A stretch of 62,339 nt of DNA from GCA-2709075 sp964492555. GTDB taxonomy: Bacteria > Pseudomonadota > Alphaproteobacteria > MPNO01 > UBA2964. Below the pieces are notes generated by a model that saw only the letters and a program-made list of their open reading frames with translations, was not told where the DNA came from and did not search any database. Of this stretch, positions 43,442 through 52,607 are shown in pieces (positions within the stretch are counted from its first letter, which is position 1; every line of letters starts with the position of its first letter). A program made the position numbers and the translations under genes. Location: contig CAZBKQ010000010.1 of the NCBI GenBank assembly GCA_964492555.1, forward strand, positions 1 through 62,339, read 5' to 3'.

Positions 43442-44331
43442 TCCTTGAACGGCGTGTTGTCGTAATAGGGACCGCGGAATTCGGGGGACCGTTTTGAGAG
43501 GAACGCGCGGATGCCCTCCTGACAATCCTTCGTCCGGGTGATTTCCTTGATGCCTTCGAGCTCTCGCGCCCAGCCTTCATCGGTCCGGTTCTGGTTCCAG
43601 TAATATTTCACCAGCGCCTTGGCGTGACGGACGGACAGATACGGATTGGTTGCGATTTCCGCGGCAAGCTTCAATGCCTCGTCCATCAGATCGTCATGCG
43701 GAATGATCCGGTCCACCAGCCCGATCCGCTCGGCTTCTTCCGCTTCTACAATTCGCCCGGTAAGGATCATTTCCATGGCACGCCCGACGCCGACAAGCTT
43801 CGGCAGGTTCCGCGCGCCGCCCGATTCCGGCAAGAAACCGGCGGGAACGGCGACTTCGCCGAGCTTGGCGCGGTCCGAGGCATAGCGGATATCGCAGAGC
43901 GTACACATTTCCAGCCCGATCCCGACAGCCGGGCCATTGATCGCCGCGATGACGACCGGCGGCAGATCTTCCAGCTTGCGGAAGGCGCGCTGCAGCACCT
44001 CGTGGCGAAGATCATTGAAGAAATAACCCGCAAGTTCCTTATAGGGACCAAAATTTCCCATATCGAAATCCTCGTCGCCGGCTCCGACAGGGCCGGCTTC
44101 GGATTTCAGGTCGCCCCCGGCGGAAAAGCCCCTGCCCTCTCCGGTCAGGACGACCACCCGGATATGCGAGTTATGCCGGATTTCATCGCACAGAATATCC
44201 AGCTCGACCCGCATGCGCACATCGACGGCGTTGAGGTTTTCCGGCCGGTTCATCGTGATGATGCCGATGGATTTCTCCTCCGGCCTGTTGGGATTGGCGA
44301 TGACGTCCCATTTCAGGGCCTTGTATTCCAT
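43438..44331 (-). CDS. enoyl-CoA hydratase/isomerase family protein
   Basis: A 297-residue crotonase-fold protein. The oxyanion motif is GRGFSAGGDLKSE and the second is INGPAVGIGLEMCTLCDIRYAS, with FLPESGGARNLPKLVG carrying the catalytic Glu region. A long insertion at residues 75-110 (acidic, DEDFDMGNFGPYKELAG) is larger than in ordinary hydratases. It overlaps the ligase start (ATGA) and follows the dehydrogenase gene by 18 bp, forming a three-gene minus operon. Substrate chain type is unknown. Confidence 0.92.
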   Translation of the reverse strand: MEYKALKWDVIANPNRPEEKSIGIITMNRPENLNAVDVRMRVELDILCDEIRHNSHIRVVVLTGEGRGFSAGGDLKSEAGPVGAGDEDFDMGNFGPYKELAGYFFNDLRHEVLQRAFRKLEDLPPVVIAAINGPAVGIGLEMCTLCDIRYASDRAKLGEVAVPAGFLPESGGARNLPKLVGVGRAMEMILTGRIVEAEEAERIGLVDRIIPHDDLMDEALKLAAEIATNPYLSVRHAKALVKYYWNQNRTDEGWARELEGIKEITRTKDCQEGIRAFLSKRSPEFRGPYYDNTPFKE

Positions 44332-44349
44332 TCTTTGCGCTCCTTATGT

Positions 44350-45150
44350 TCAGGTGCCGACGCGCAGCGGGTCGACCAGCCCACGCAGGCAGGCGATGAC
44401 GCTCAGCGCCGTAATTTTGCCGGTGCCGGGGTTTTCTTCCGACTGAACGTTTTCAATGGTCATTTCAAAGCGGGCACTGTCGGCATCCACCTTGATCGTA
44501 TGGGTGTTCCGGCTGAGCGCCGGATCGGCCCAGATTTCGAGCCTGGTATTCTCCGCCCCGACCCCGGCCAATCCCAATGCCGCGGCGACATTGACGTTAG
44601 CGGGGAAGCCGATAGCGCCTTCCGCCGCGGTGCCCTCAAAGACCTTCTTCGCCTTTGTCAGCCCATCGACGGATATATCATTGTCCACCAGATGCGGCGC
44701 GCCTTTAAGCGCGTTCGGCGGCTTTCGGGTGACCATACGGATTTCATTGATTTCGCCTTCCGCAGCGGCCCGAACGGCATCCAGCCCCAGAAGCGCGCCA
44801 GTGGCCAGGATGATCCTCGCATTATGCGATTTGGCGATATCGACGACATCCGGATTGGCAAGAATGCCGGCTCCGCTGACCGTAACAAACAGACACCCGG
44901 CTTCCAGCGCCGGCCCCGCAAAATCCATAAACGCCGCTTTTGGCACGCATTCGACCACAATATCGGAAGCGGCGGCGAGTTCTTTTGCGTCCATCACCGG
45001 AACCGGCGTGGACAGAAACCCCATGGCATTCTTCGCCTTTTCCGCGTCCCGCACGGCGACGCCGACTAGCTCCATACCGTCGATATCCTGATCGACCGCT
45101 CGAGCCACGACTTTTCCGATGGCTCCAAAACCGGCAATTCCGACTTTCAC
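44350..45150 (-). CDS. aspartate dehydrogenase-like oxidoreductase (NadX type)
   Basis: A 266-residue NAD(P)-binding protein starting KVGIAGFGAIGKVVAR with the GxGxxG Rossmann motif. VECVPKAAFMDFA, TVSGAGILANPDV and ILATGALLGLDAV fit aspartate dehydrogenases, which oxidise L-aspartate to iminoaspartate for NAD or nitrogen use. GTG 45150 is the start, preceded by AGGAGA; upstream residues of the longer frame have no family similarity. It heads the operon with hydratase and CoA ligase, an odd pairing for NAD synthesis, so a catabolic role on another amino or imino acid is plausible. Confidence 0.82.
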   Translation of the reverse strand: MKVGIAGFGAIGKVVARAVDQDIDGMELVGVAVRDAEKAKNAMGFLSTPVPVMDAKELAAASDIVVECVPKAAFMDFAGPALEAGCLFVTVSGAGILANPDVVDIAKSHNARIILATGALLGLDAVRAAAEGEINEIRMVTRKPPNALKGAPHLVDNDISVDGLTKAKKVFEGTAAEGAIGFPANVNVAAALGLAGVGAENTRLEIWADPALSRNTHTIKVDADSARFEMTIENVQSEENPGTGKITALSVIACLRGLVDPLRVGT

Positions 45151-45299
45151 ACTGCTTCTCCTTTGGAAACTGTTCGACCCGCACACTTACCTTCTGATTC
45201 CGGTTAGTCAAGCAGCCGACCCTATGACGCTGGCGGGACTCGTGGCAGGTGCTATGATTTGCGTCCTGCCCGGAACAGGGCGCGGTCCAGGACCATCAT

Positions 45300-46523
45300 A
45301 TGCAGGTATCAGCGGCATCGGCGACGGCCGATACAAGGGTCATCAGCCTGATCGGCGTCGCCCATTTCTTCAGCCATTTCTATCAGTTGACCCTTCCGGC
45401 GCTTTTTCCGTTGATGTTGACTGCGGAAGGGCTGAGCTGGGCCGAGTTAGGGACCCTTTCCGCGACATTGTTCGTCGCCTCGGGTATCGCTCAGACACCC
45501 TCCGGTTTTCTGGTCGACAAGGTCGGCGCCCGCCCCTTGCTGATCGGCGGAATGTTGCTGATGTCCGGCGCGATGATGGGATTCTGGTTCGCCGACAGCT
45601 ATACACTGATGCTTGTTCTGGCCTTTGTCGCGGGGCTCGGCAATTCGGTCTTTCATCCGGCTGATTTCAGCATTCTGAATGGCAGTGTGGATTCATCCCG
45701 TATGGGACGCGCTTTCAGCGTTCATCATTTCGGGGGGTATATCGGATATGCTTCGGCGCCGTTCCTGATGTTGGCTCTGGGCTATGAGATCGGTTGGCGG
45801 GAAAGCGTGTTGCTGGTCGGTTGCCTTGGTTTTGGCGTAACCGCCCTGATCTGGTTTAACCGACTTCATTTACGCGATTGCGGTATCGATCAGGGTATCC
45901 AGCCTCAGCCGATTTTGAATGAAATCAGCGCGCTCGCCCGTCCGAGTTTCGTCATGGCGTTTTTGTTCTTCGCGTTTATGGCCATGGGGTCTGTCGGCCT
46001 CATGGCCTTGGGCGCCGGTGCGTTGATCCAACTCATCGATATCCCGGCAAAACTCGCCAACGGGGCGATCTCGCTGCAACTGACCGGCACCATCGCCGGT
46101 GTTTTGATCGGAGGATATATCGCTGACCGGATATCTCGGCATGACCATATGACGGCGCTGGTTGTCCTGATCGGAGCAGTGCTTCTGCAATCATTTCCGG
46201 TTTTCAGAATAGCCGATCCGACGGTGTTTATCCCGGTACTGGTTTGTTATGGGGTCCTCTACGGCATCGCCGGTCCGATGCGTGACATGGTGATTCGCAC
46301 CATTACGCCCAAGGGGGCCGCCGGAAAGGTGTTCGGATTCACCTATTCGGGAATGGATGTCGGATCGGCCATATCGGGGGTCGTATTCGGTTATCTTCTT
46401 CAAAAGCAGCAGCCGGAGCTGGTGTTTGTCGGTGTTGGGCTGGTGATGCTGATCGGGGTATGCATCGTGCTGCTCGCGCGCGCCATGGCGATGCGCGAAC
46501 GCGGTGACGGTCCTGCGTTATGA
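45300..46523 (+). CDS. MFS transporter (copy 2 of 3 related)
   Basis: A 407-residue 12-helix carrier. GVAHFFSHFYQLTLPALFP, GFLVDKVGARPLLIGG (motif A) and GLGNSVFHPADFSILNG link it to the carriers at 27017 and 46520. RDMVIRTITPKGAAGKVFGF near the C-terminal half is also shared with copy 3. It is transcribed divergently from the aspartate-dehydrogenase operon and overlaps copy 3 by four bases. Confidence 0.92.
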   Translation: MQVSAASATADTRVISLIGVAHFFSHFYQLTLPALFPLMLTAEGLSWAELGTLSATLFVASGIAQTPSGFLVDKVGARPLLIGGMLLMSGAMMGFWFADSYTLMLVLAFVAGLGNSVFHPADFSILNGSVDSSRMGRAFSVHHFGGYIGYASAPFLMLALGYEIGWRESVLLVGCLGFGVTALIWFNRLHLRDCGIDQGIQPQPILNEISALARPSFVMAFLFFAFMAMGSVGLMALGAGALIQLIDIPAKLANGAISLQLTGTIAGVLIGGYIADRISRHDHMTALVVLIGAVLLQSFPVFRIADPTVFIPVLVCYGVLYGIAGPMRDMVIRTITPKGAAGKVFGFTYSGMDVGSAISGVVFGYLLQKQQPELVFVGVGLVMLIGVCIVLLARAMAMRERGDGPAL

Positions 46524-47755
46524 CCGCCGACACGGTTTCACGGAATGATTTCCGTGTCATCGGGGTCATCGGGCTGGTCCATCTCCTGAGCCACGCCTTT
46601 CAGTTCGCCCTGGCTCCGCTCTTTCCGGTTATCAGCTTGCCCGCCGATCAGGGAGGGATCGGGGTCAGCTATACCGAGCTGGGGCTATTGGCCTCCCTGT
46701 TCTTTGCAAGCTCGGGGCTCTGTCAGACCCCGGCCGGTTTCGTTGTCGACAAATTCGGGGCGCGGCCGGTCCTCATCGGCGGGCTCGCACTGTTGTCCGT
46801 CGGGGTCTTCGCCTACAGCCTCGCCCCGAATTTCGGGGTGTTGATTGCGCTTTCAATCATGGCCGGGATCGGAAACAGCGTTTTTCATCCGGCCGATTAC
46901 AGCCTGATCAACGGCGCGGTTTCTCCGGCGAGGCTCGGGCGGGCGTACAGTGTCCATAGTATCGGGGGTTATGTCGGCTTTGCGTTGGCCCCGGCGGTAT
47001 TGCCCTTGATCGAACCCGCGCTCGGCTGGCGGGGCGCCGTCGCGGTCGCCGGCGCGATCGGATTGTTTGTCGCAATTTCCCTGATCATATGGCGACCGGA
47101 CACCCGTTTTGATGACGGCGCCGCGACGGCTGCCAAGGGAGCAGACGATCAATCAATCGGTGTTGGCATACGGTTATTGATGCAACCGGCCATCTTGCTT
47201 GGCTTTTTCTTTTTCCTGGTATTGGCGATGGGGTTGATCGGGTTCAAGACGATGGGGCCCACCGCCTTGCATGAAGGTTGGGATTTATCGATCACGTTGT
47301 CGGGCAATGCGATCGCCGCTTTCAGCGTGGCGGGTATTATCGGGATCGCGGCCGGCGGTTATTGGGCGGACAAGTCCACCGCGCATAATCGAAATGCCAT
47401 GTTCGCATTCCTTTTGGCGGGATTTTTTGTGGTTCTGATTCCCCTTGCCGCCGCGACTACATTTCAAATTCTTTTTTTCCTTGTTGCCGCCGGTCTTTGC
47501 TTTGGCTCCGCTCTGCCAAACCGTGACTTGTTTATTCGTTCTTTGACACCAAAGGGCGCGTCGGGTCGGGTCTTCGGGTTCGTCTATGGCGGGTTGGACG
47601 TCGGCGCATCTTTGACCCCGTTATTCTTTGGTTTCCTGATGGATTTGGGCCGGCCGGAATACGTGGTTCTGGCGGCCGGTATCTTTATGTTCCTTGCGGC
47701 CGGCGTCATTCGGTTAACAGAGCTTGTTGCGCGCAAGGTGGCGTCCGCACGATGA
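46520..47755 (+). CDS. MFS transporter (copy 3 of 3 related)
   Basis: A 411-residue 12-helix carrier, clearly a tandem relative of copy 2: GLVHLLSHAFQFALAPLFP, GFVVDKFGARPVLIGG, GIGNSVFHPADYSLINGAV and RDLFIRSLTPKGASGRVFGF. It overlaps both neighbours by four bases (ATGA), so copies 2, 3 and the following gene are one transcript. The two may transport related substrates or form a pair. Confidence 0.92.
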   Translation: MTADTVSRNDFRVIGVIGLVHLLSHAFQFALAPLFPVISLPADQGGIGVSYTELGLLASLFFASSGLCQTPAGFVVDKFGARPVLIGGLALLSVGVFAYSLAPNFGVLIALSIMAGIGNSVFHPADYSLINGAVSPARLGRAYSVHSIGGYVGFALAPAVLPLIEPALGWRGAVAVAGAIGLFVAISLIIWRPDTRFDDGAATAAKGADDQSIGVGIRLLMQPAILLGFFFFLVLAMGLIGFKTMGPTALHEGWDLSITLSGNAIAAFSVAGIIGIAAGGYWADKSTAHNRNAMFAFLLAGFFVVLIPLAAATTFQILFFLVAAGLCFGSALPNRDLFIRSLTPKGASGRVFGFVYGGLDVGASLTPLFFGFLMDLGRPEYVVLAAGIFMFLAAGVIRLTELVARKVASAR

Positions 47756-49038
47756 ATTACGTCTTTTTCTTCCTGGTGGCCGCGGCATTCGGCGTAACCG
47801 CCTGGCGGCAACTCCAATGGAGTGGCGCTGCTGGCGAACAAGCACCGATGCACCTGCTGGGTCTCGGCATGGTGGAGACCGCCGGCAGCGCGGTTACGCT
47901 GGCCATCGGGTTGATTGGCGTGATGGCCCTGTTTCTTGGGCTGATGAAAATCGCCGAGAAAGGCGGGCTTCTCAAGGTCATCGCCAAATTGCTCCGCCCC
48001 TTGATGGTCAGGCTTTTCCCGCAGGTGCCGGAAAACCACCCGGCCATGGGCGCGATGATCATGAATCTGTCCGCAAACGCCTTGGGGCTGGGCAATGCCG
48101 CGACGCCGTTCGGTATCCGCGCGATGCAGGAACTGGACCGGCTTAATCCCGCCAAGGGCACGGCGACGGACGCGATGATCCTTTTCCTCGCGATAAACAC
48201 ATCAAGCGTTACCTTGTTGCCGACCGGCATAATCGCCCTGCGTGCCGCAGCTGGATCTAACGACCCGGCCGGTATTCTTCCTACCACCCTGTTTGCCACC
48301 CTGCTTTCGACCGGCGTTGCCATTCTCAGTGCGAAAATCCTGTCTAAATGGAACCGCCCCCCCTCCCCGGCCGTTACCACGCCCGATCGGGAAATGCCGA
48401 CCGAAACTATGGAAGCAGGAGAAGATTTGAGCGAGGGCGGTTATCCGGTCTGGTTGTCTGGTGTCGCCTTGATGGCCCTCATTACCCTGATCCCGCTGAC
48501 CGTCATTTATGGCGCGACAATCGCGCCCTGGATTATTCCCGGGCTGATGATGGGGTTTCTGACATACGGAATTCTCAAGCGGGTTCCGATTTATGAGAGC
48601 TTTGTCGAAGGCGCGGAAGAAGGGTTTAAAGTCGCGGTCAGGATAATCCCCTATCTTGTCGCCATTCTGGTCGCTGTCGGGATGTTGCGGAGCAGCGGTG
48701 CGCTGGACATTTTTGTCGGATGGGTCGGGCCGCTAACCCTGGCGATCGGATTGCCCGGGGATGCCTTACCCATGGCGTTGTTGCGACCGCTTTCCGGATC
48801 AGGCGCCTACGGCATCGTCGCGTCGACCATCAATGACCCCGCAATCGGACCCGACAGCTATACCGGCTATCTGGTCAGCACGCTTCAGGGGTCGACAGAA
48901 ACGACATTCTACGTGCTGGCGGTGTATTTCGGCGCGGTTCAGATAAAACGGATCAGGTACGCACTATTAGTGGCACTGACGGCGGACGCCGCAGGGATCG
49001 CCGGCGCGGTAATCGCCTGTTCCTATATGTTCGGCTGA
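47752..49038 (+). CDS. SpmA-SpmB-like fused nucleoside-recognition (Gate) membrane protein
   Basis: A 428-residue multi-helix protein in which two Gate domains resembling spore maturation proteins A and B are fused (about 1-200 and 245-428). Signature segments are MNLSANALGLGNAATPFG with ATDAMILFLAINTSS, and later PLSGSGAYGIVASTIND with QGSTETTFYVLAVYFG. The organism does not sporulate; such fusions are widespread in Gram-negatives and are thought to be transporters. Linked by overlap to the MFS pair. Transport substrate not known. Confidence 0.88.
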   Translation: MNYVFFFLVAAAFGVTAWRQLQWSGAAGEQAPMHLLGLGMVETAGSAVTLAIGLIGVMALFLGLMKIAEKGGLLKVIAKLLRPLMVRLFPQVPENHPAMGAMIMNLSANALGLGNAATPFGIRAMQELDRLNPAKGTATDAMILFLAINTSSVTLLPTGIIALRAAAGSNDPAGILPTTLFATLLSTGVAILSAKILSKWNRPPSPAVTTPDREMPTETMEAGEDLSEGGYPVWLSGVALMALITLIPLTVIYGATIAPWIIPGLMMGFLTYGILKRVPIYESFVEGAEEGFKVAVRIIPYLVAILVAVGMLRSSGALDIFVGWVGPLTLAIGLPGDALPMALLRPLSGSGAYGIVASTINDPAIGPDSYTGYLVSTLQGSTETTFYVLAVYFGAVQIKRIRYALLVALTADAAGIAGAVIACSYMFG

Positions 49039-49136
49039 TTCACAGCGTATTCGCTATCTCCCTCTTCCTCTGTTCAGCAATTGGTAACCGTTTCGGGGTG
49101 ATTATCGCCTGATTTGAAGCGCCGAGAATCCGGTGA

Positions 49137-50072
49137 GTGAAGATGATCCCGAATTTGAAACTCGACGAAGTAGACGCTCTCCTGATCGACCCCCATACCC
49201 ATGTGCGTAATGCGCTCAAGGTATCGCTTGTCGACGCGGGTTTCAGCAATCTTCGTGATAGCGGAAGTGTTCGAAATTTTCTTGAGGCATTTCAGCAACA
49301 CCACGTTCCGGACGTCATTATCTGCGACATGGATATGGAGGATAATCGGCCGGTAGAGATCATGTCTGCGGTACGGCGGGGAAATTGGGGCAGGAATCCT
49401 TTTTCCTGTGTAATCGGTATAACGTGGAACCCGAATAATGAATCGGTGGCCACCCAGGTAAATTGCGGGCTCGATTATCTGGTGCGCGCGCCGGTGGCTG
49501 CCGGCAGCGTCCTTAACCGTATTTCCGCGTTGATCGAACATCGACGCGATTTTGTCGTGACCACCGATTATGTGGGGCCGGACAGGCGCGAACCCGAACG
49601 CGTCGATCCTGTTAAAGACCGCCTGATCCGGGCGCCGAATTCGCTGCGTGACAAGGCGGTCGGGGAATGGGATGCGAAACAGTTTCACAAGAGAATAATA
49701 CTGGCATCGGAGAATGTGCAGGCTTGCCACATTGACAGGTTGGCCGAAGGAATCACGGTCTTGGCGAATCAGGTTGGGCAATCGGACAGCGATTTGCCTG
49801 AAAGGCGCGAAAAGCTCTGCTCAATTATCGAAAAACTGACCGGTAAAATGGAAAAGCAGGCTGCCGATGCGGGTCTTGCGCACATCGTGACTCTCGCCCA
49901 GACCTGCGGGCGGCTTGCCACGACCCTTCAGCAGACCGCCGAGGAGCCCGATCCGAGGAATATCGCGCTATTGCTGCAACTGGCCCAGGCGATCCGAACA
50001 GCGTTGTTCAGTGATGACGACGCGCCCAAGTTTGCCACCGATATCGTCAGGACCGTATCCGCCGCCGGTTAG
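49137..50072 (+). CDS. REC-domain (response-regulator-like) protein
   Basis: A 311-residue protein with an N-terminal receiver-like domain (about 10-135) and a helical C-terminal half. ALLIDPHTHVRNALKVSL and VIICDMDMED carry the acidic pocket and phospho-acceptor Asp, but the conserved Lys is Arg in the YLVRAPVAAG loop. The DYVGPDRRE tag after the domain is common in alphaproteobacterial regulators of unknown role. No DNA-binding domain is evident; the C terminus is a helical bundle (IIEKLTGKMEKQAAD). Start GTG 49137 or ATG 49143. No histidine kinase is adjacent. Confidence 0.82.
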   Translation: MKMIPNLKLDEVDALLIDPHTHVRNALKVSLVDAGFSNLRDSGSVRNFLEAFQQHHVPDVIICDMDMEDNRPVEIMSAVRRGNWGRNPFSCVIGITWNPNNESVATQVNCGLDYLVRAPVAAGSVLNRISALIEHRRDFVVTTDYVGPDRREPERVDPVKDRLIRAPNSLRDKAVGEWDAKQFHKRIILASENVQACHIDRLAEGITVLANQVGQSDSDLPERREKLCSIIEKLTGKMEKQAADAGLAHIVTLAQTCGRLATTLQQTAEEPDPRNIALLLQLAQAIRTALFSDDDAPKFATDIVRTVSAAG

Positions 50073-50152
50073 ACGCCGATTTTCTCCGCGTTTCTCTTGT
50101 CATAACGCCACCCTGCATGGAAACATACCGTCGCAATTTAGGAGGGTATGTC

Positions 50153-51262
50153 ATGGATGTTCGCGCCGCCGTCGCTGTCGAAGCAGGAAAGCCGCTAACC
50201 ATCGAGACGGTTCAGCTCGACGGTCCCAAAGAGGGCGAGGTTCTGGTCGAAATCAAAGCGACGGGGATTTGTCATACGGATGCATTCACCCTTTCCGGGG
50301 AAGACCCGGAGGGATTGTTTCCGGCCATCCTCGGACATGAGGGGGCGGGCGTGGTCGTTGATACCGGACCAGGTGTGTCGACCCTCAAAAAAGGCGATCA
50401 TGTCATCCCGCTCTATATTCCCGAATGCAGGCAATGCAAGGCCTGTCTTTCCGGCAAGACCAATCTCTGCACCGCGATACGGGAAACGCAGGGCCAGGGC
50501 CTGATGCCCGATGGGTCCAGCCGTTTTTCGTTGAACGGCGAAAAACTGTTCCACTATATGGGCACCTCCACCTTTGCGAACTACACGGTCGTGCCCGAAA
50601 TCGCATTGGCGAAAATCCGTGAAGACGCGCCCTTCGACAAGGTTTGTTACATCGGCTGCGGCGTTACCACCGGAATCGGTGCGGTGATTAATACGGCCAA
50701 GGTCGAAGCCGGCGCCAATGTTGTCGTCTTCGGCCTCGGCGGGATCGGGCTGAATGTCATCCAGGGCGCCCATATGGTGGGCGCCAACCGAATAATCGGG
50801 GTTGATCTCAATCCGTCTAAGAAATCGCTCGCCGAAAAATTCGGGATGACGGATTTTGTTAATCCAAAGGACATCGACGGCGATCTGGTCGCGTATCTGA
50901 TTGAACTGACGGATGGTGGCGCGGATTACAGCTTCGAATGTATCGGCAACGTGAATACGATGCGTCAGGCGCTGGAATGCTGTCACCGGGGCTGGGGCGT
51001 CAGCGTCATCATAGGCGTGGCCGGCGCCGGGCAGGAAATCAGCACGCGACCATTTCAACTGGTCACGGGCCGCGTGTGGAAAGGAACCGCCTTCGGTGGC
51101 GCGAAAAGCCGGACGCAAGTTCCGCAGATCGTTGATTGGTATATGGACGGAAAGATCAATATCGACGATCTGATCACCCATACGATGCCGTTAGAGGACA
51201 TCAACGAGGCCTTCGATCTTATGCACGAGGGCAAATCGATCAGAAGCGTTGTCGTTTTCTGA
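50153..51262 (+). CDS. frmA: S-(hydroxymethyl)glutathione dehydrogenase / class III alcohol dehydrogenase
   Basis: A 369-residue zinc alcohol dehydrogenase that oxidises S-hydroxymethyl-glutathione, the adduct of formaldehyde, with NAD. Catalytic zinc ligands are in GICHTD and GHEGAG, structural zinc in CRQCKACLSGKTNLC, and the Rossmann motif is VVFGLGGIGLNVIQG. The ATG at 50153 has GGAGGG six bases upstream. S-formylglutathione hydrolase (frmB) is absent. In this window it could clear formaldehyde from oxidative demethylation by Rieske or TauD-type enzymes (inference). Confidence 0.96.
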   Translation: MDVRAAVAVEAGKPLTIETVQLDGPKEGEVLVEIKATGICHTDAFTLSGEDPEGLFPAILGHEGAGVVVDTGPGVSTLKKGDHVIPLYIPECRQCKACLSGKTNLCTAIRETQGQGLMPDGSSRFSLNGEKLFHYMGTSTFANYTVVPEIALAKIREDAPFDKVCYIGCGVTTGIGAVINTAKVEAGANVVVFGLGGIGLNVIQGAHMVGANRIIGVDLNPSKKSLAEKFGMTDFVNPKDIDGDLVAYLIELTDGGADYSFECIGNVNTMRQALECCHRGWGVSVIIGVAGAGQEISTRPFQLVTGRVWKGTAFGGAKSRTQVPQIVDWYMDGKINIDDLITHTMPLEDINEAFDLMHEGKSIRSVVVF

Positions 51263-51277
51263 AGCGAAGCCGGCGTT

Positions 51278-51451
51278 TTAGAGAATACCCACGCCGCTGC
51301 AAAAGGACACGAATACGTCCTGTAACAGTTGCACATCGCGAAATGCCGGAAATGCCAATCCGGCAGCGAGGAGCAACACGCCCAGGACGATGTATTCGGT
51401 TCGCGGCATCGGGTGATCAAAAACCTCTATGTCTTTAAGAAAGATAGTCAT
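51278..51451 (-). CDS. possible small membrane protein (57 aa)
   Basis: A short frame with one strong hydrophobic helix (YIVLGVLLLAAGLAFPAF) after a polar start MTIFLKDIEVFDHPMPR. It fills the gap between frmA and the next gene on the opposite strand. The ribosome site is weak and there is no family match by eye. It could be a real single-pass protein or chance. Confidence 0.4.
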   Translation of the reverse strand: MTIFLKDIEVFDHPMPRTEYIVLGVLLLAAGLAFPAFRDVQLLQDVFVSFCSGVGIL

Positions 51452-51566
51452 TCGGGACGGGTTTCTCAAGAATTTCGGGATGTGAGCAGGCACTCCTAAC
51501 CGGATTTTAACCAGCGATCGGCCAGAATGGGCGGGACTGTCGTTCCCGCTAGTTAAAGGCCGAACA

Positions 51567-52004
51567 GTGCTGTTCAAACAAAAAAATCGTCGATTCCGCC
51601 GCAGGACCTGGCATATCTGGGTGTTGTTCCTATGGGGAGTTTCCGTGCTGGTCGTTCCGGCACCCGTAATTTCCGCAGATAAGCTTGAACGCAATACACT
51701 TGTCATCGGCTGCTGGGGAAAAGCGGACAAGGGTGACAGTGTCGATCTGAAATTGCATTTCGTCGGTAATGGTGCCCTGGTCCAATATGACGAAACCAAG
51801 GTGGAGAAGCTGAAACGCAGCTTTGGCGCCTGGGAAATGCACAAGGGCAGTACATTCCTGACGCTTTACTGGCCGAACGGCCGGGTCTCGCAATATCACG
51901 TCAGACGAATTGGGCCGATCCTGCATTTTGCCGGATCGAACGGCGCGAAGAATTTCACCTTGCGCGAGATCTCCGTCGATAATTGCTGGACCCCCAGAAT
52001 CTAG
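51567..52004 (+). CDS. exported hypothetical protein (145 aa)
   Basis: Not recognised. A signal peptide (HIWVLFLWGVSVLVVPAPVISA) follows a very basic start (KQKNRRFRRR). The mature part has a lipocalin-like beta pattern (LVIGCWGKADKG, FLTLYWPNGRVSQYHVRRIG) and two Cys (GCW, DNCW) that may pair. GTG start. Seven-Arg/Lys N terminus is unusually charged for a signal peptide. Confidence 0.7.
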   Translation: MLFKQKNRRFRRRTWHIWVLFLWGVSVLVVPAPVISADKLERNTLVIGCWGKADKGDSVDLKLHFVGNGALVQYDETKVEKLKRSFGAWEMHKGSTFLTLYWPNGRVSQYHVRRIGPILHFAGSNGAKNFTLREISVDNCWTPRI

Positions 52005-52079
52005 AACTCGTTTTTCCGGCGCTTGAAGGCTCGGAGGCTGCGTGATTATCTGCCGTCCTCTATAATTTGAGGCCGAAAA

Positions 52080-52604
52080 ATGGATCTCGAAACCGGACTG
52101 GTAATTGGCGCGCTTATCTGGGGCGCTTGGGTATTGCTTAAAGTTCATCGGCGTCGGCAGGCCTTTGGCGATCCGTCGGCTTCGGTCGTCGAAAAACCGG
52201 AGCAAGCCAGGAACCGTGAAATGCCGAGGGTCGGCGACCCCGGCTCGGTTACTTTCAATCAAATTCGGGCGCTTCAGCAGAATAATTTCGAACCGGACAA
52301 GAATTGGAGCCGCGAGGAAGCGGCCTTGATACTGGATGGGGTAAAATATTTGCGTTGTGTCTGTCGGGATGTCGCGCAATCCGATCCGAATGACGGTCCC
52401 CCACCCCTCGATATTCAGAATGAATTGCTGCGCTATATCCTGACCGAGCAGGATATCCGCGATCATGTCCGGAAATGGGGCGAGGAAAGACGCGCAAAGG
52501 GGCACGGTGATTTCGATGACGATGAACCGGAACTGGATCGCAATAACCAGTATGAACGGGTAAAATCCCGGGCCGAACGATTCTTTGTCGACAATCCTGA
52601 ATAG
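52080..52604 (+). CDS. hypothetical protein with N-terminal membrane helix (174 aa)
   Basis: Not recognised. An N-terminal helix (GLVIGALIWGAWVLLKV) is followed by a soluble, charged region with VTFNQIRALQQNNFEP, AALILDGVKYLRCVCRDV and an acidic tail (DFDDDEPELDRN). No catalytic motif seen. It ends three bases before the TauD-type gene, so they are probably cotranscribed. Confidence 0.7.
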   Translation: MDLETGLVIGALIWGAWVLLKVHRRRQAFGDPSASVVEKPEQARNREMPRVGDPGSVTFNQIRALQQNNFEPDKNWSREEAALILDGVKYLRCVCRDVAQSDPNDGPPPLDIQNELLRYILTEQDIRDHVRKWGEERRAKGHGDFDDDEPELDRNNQYERVKSRAERFFVDNPE

Positions 52605-52607
52605 CCG

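Noticed and set aside
43624..45069. 481-codon open frame on the plus strand opposite the hydratase and dehydrogenase genes
   Set aside because: Antisense shadow of two well supported genes in high-GC DNA; no family similarity and no ribosome site.
47752..49038. Sporulation function of the SpmA-SpmB-like fusion
   Set aside because: No other sporulation gene and a Gram-negative gene context; such fusions occur widely in non-sporulators.
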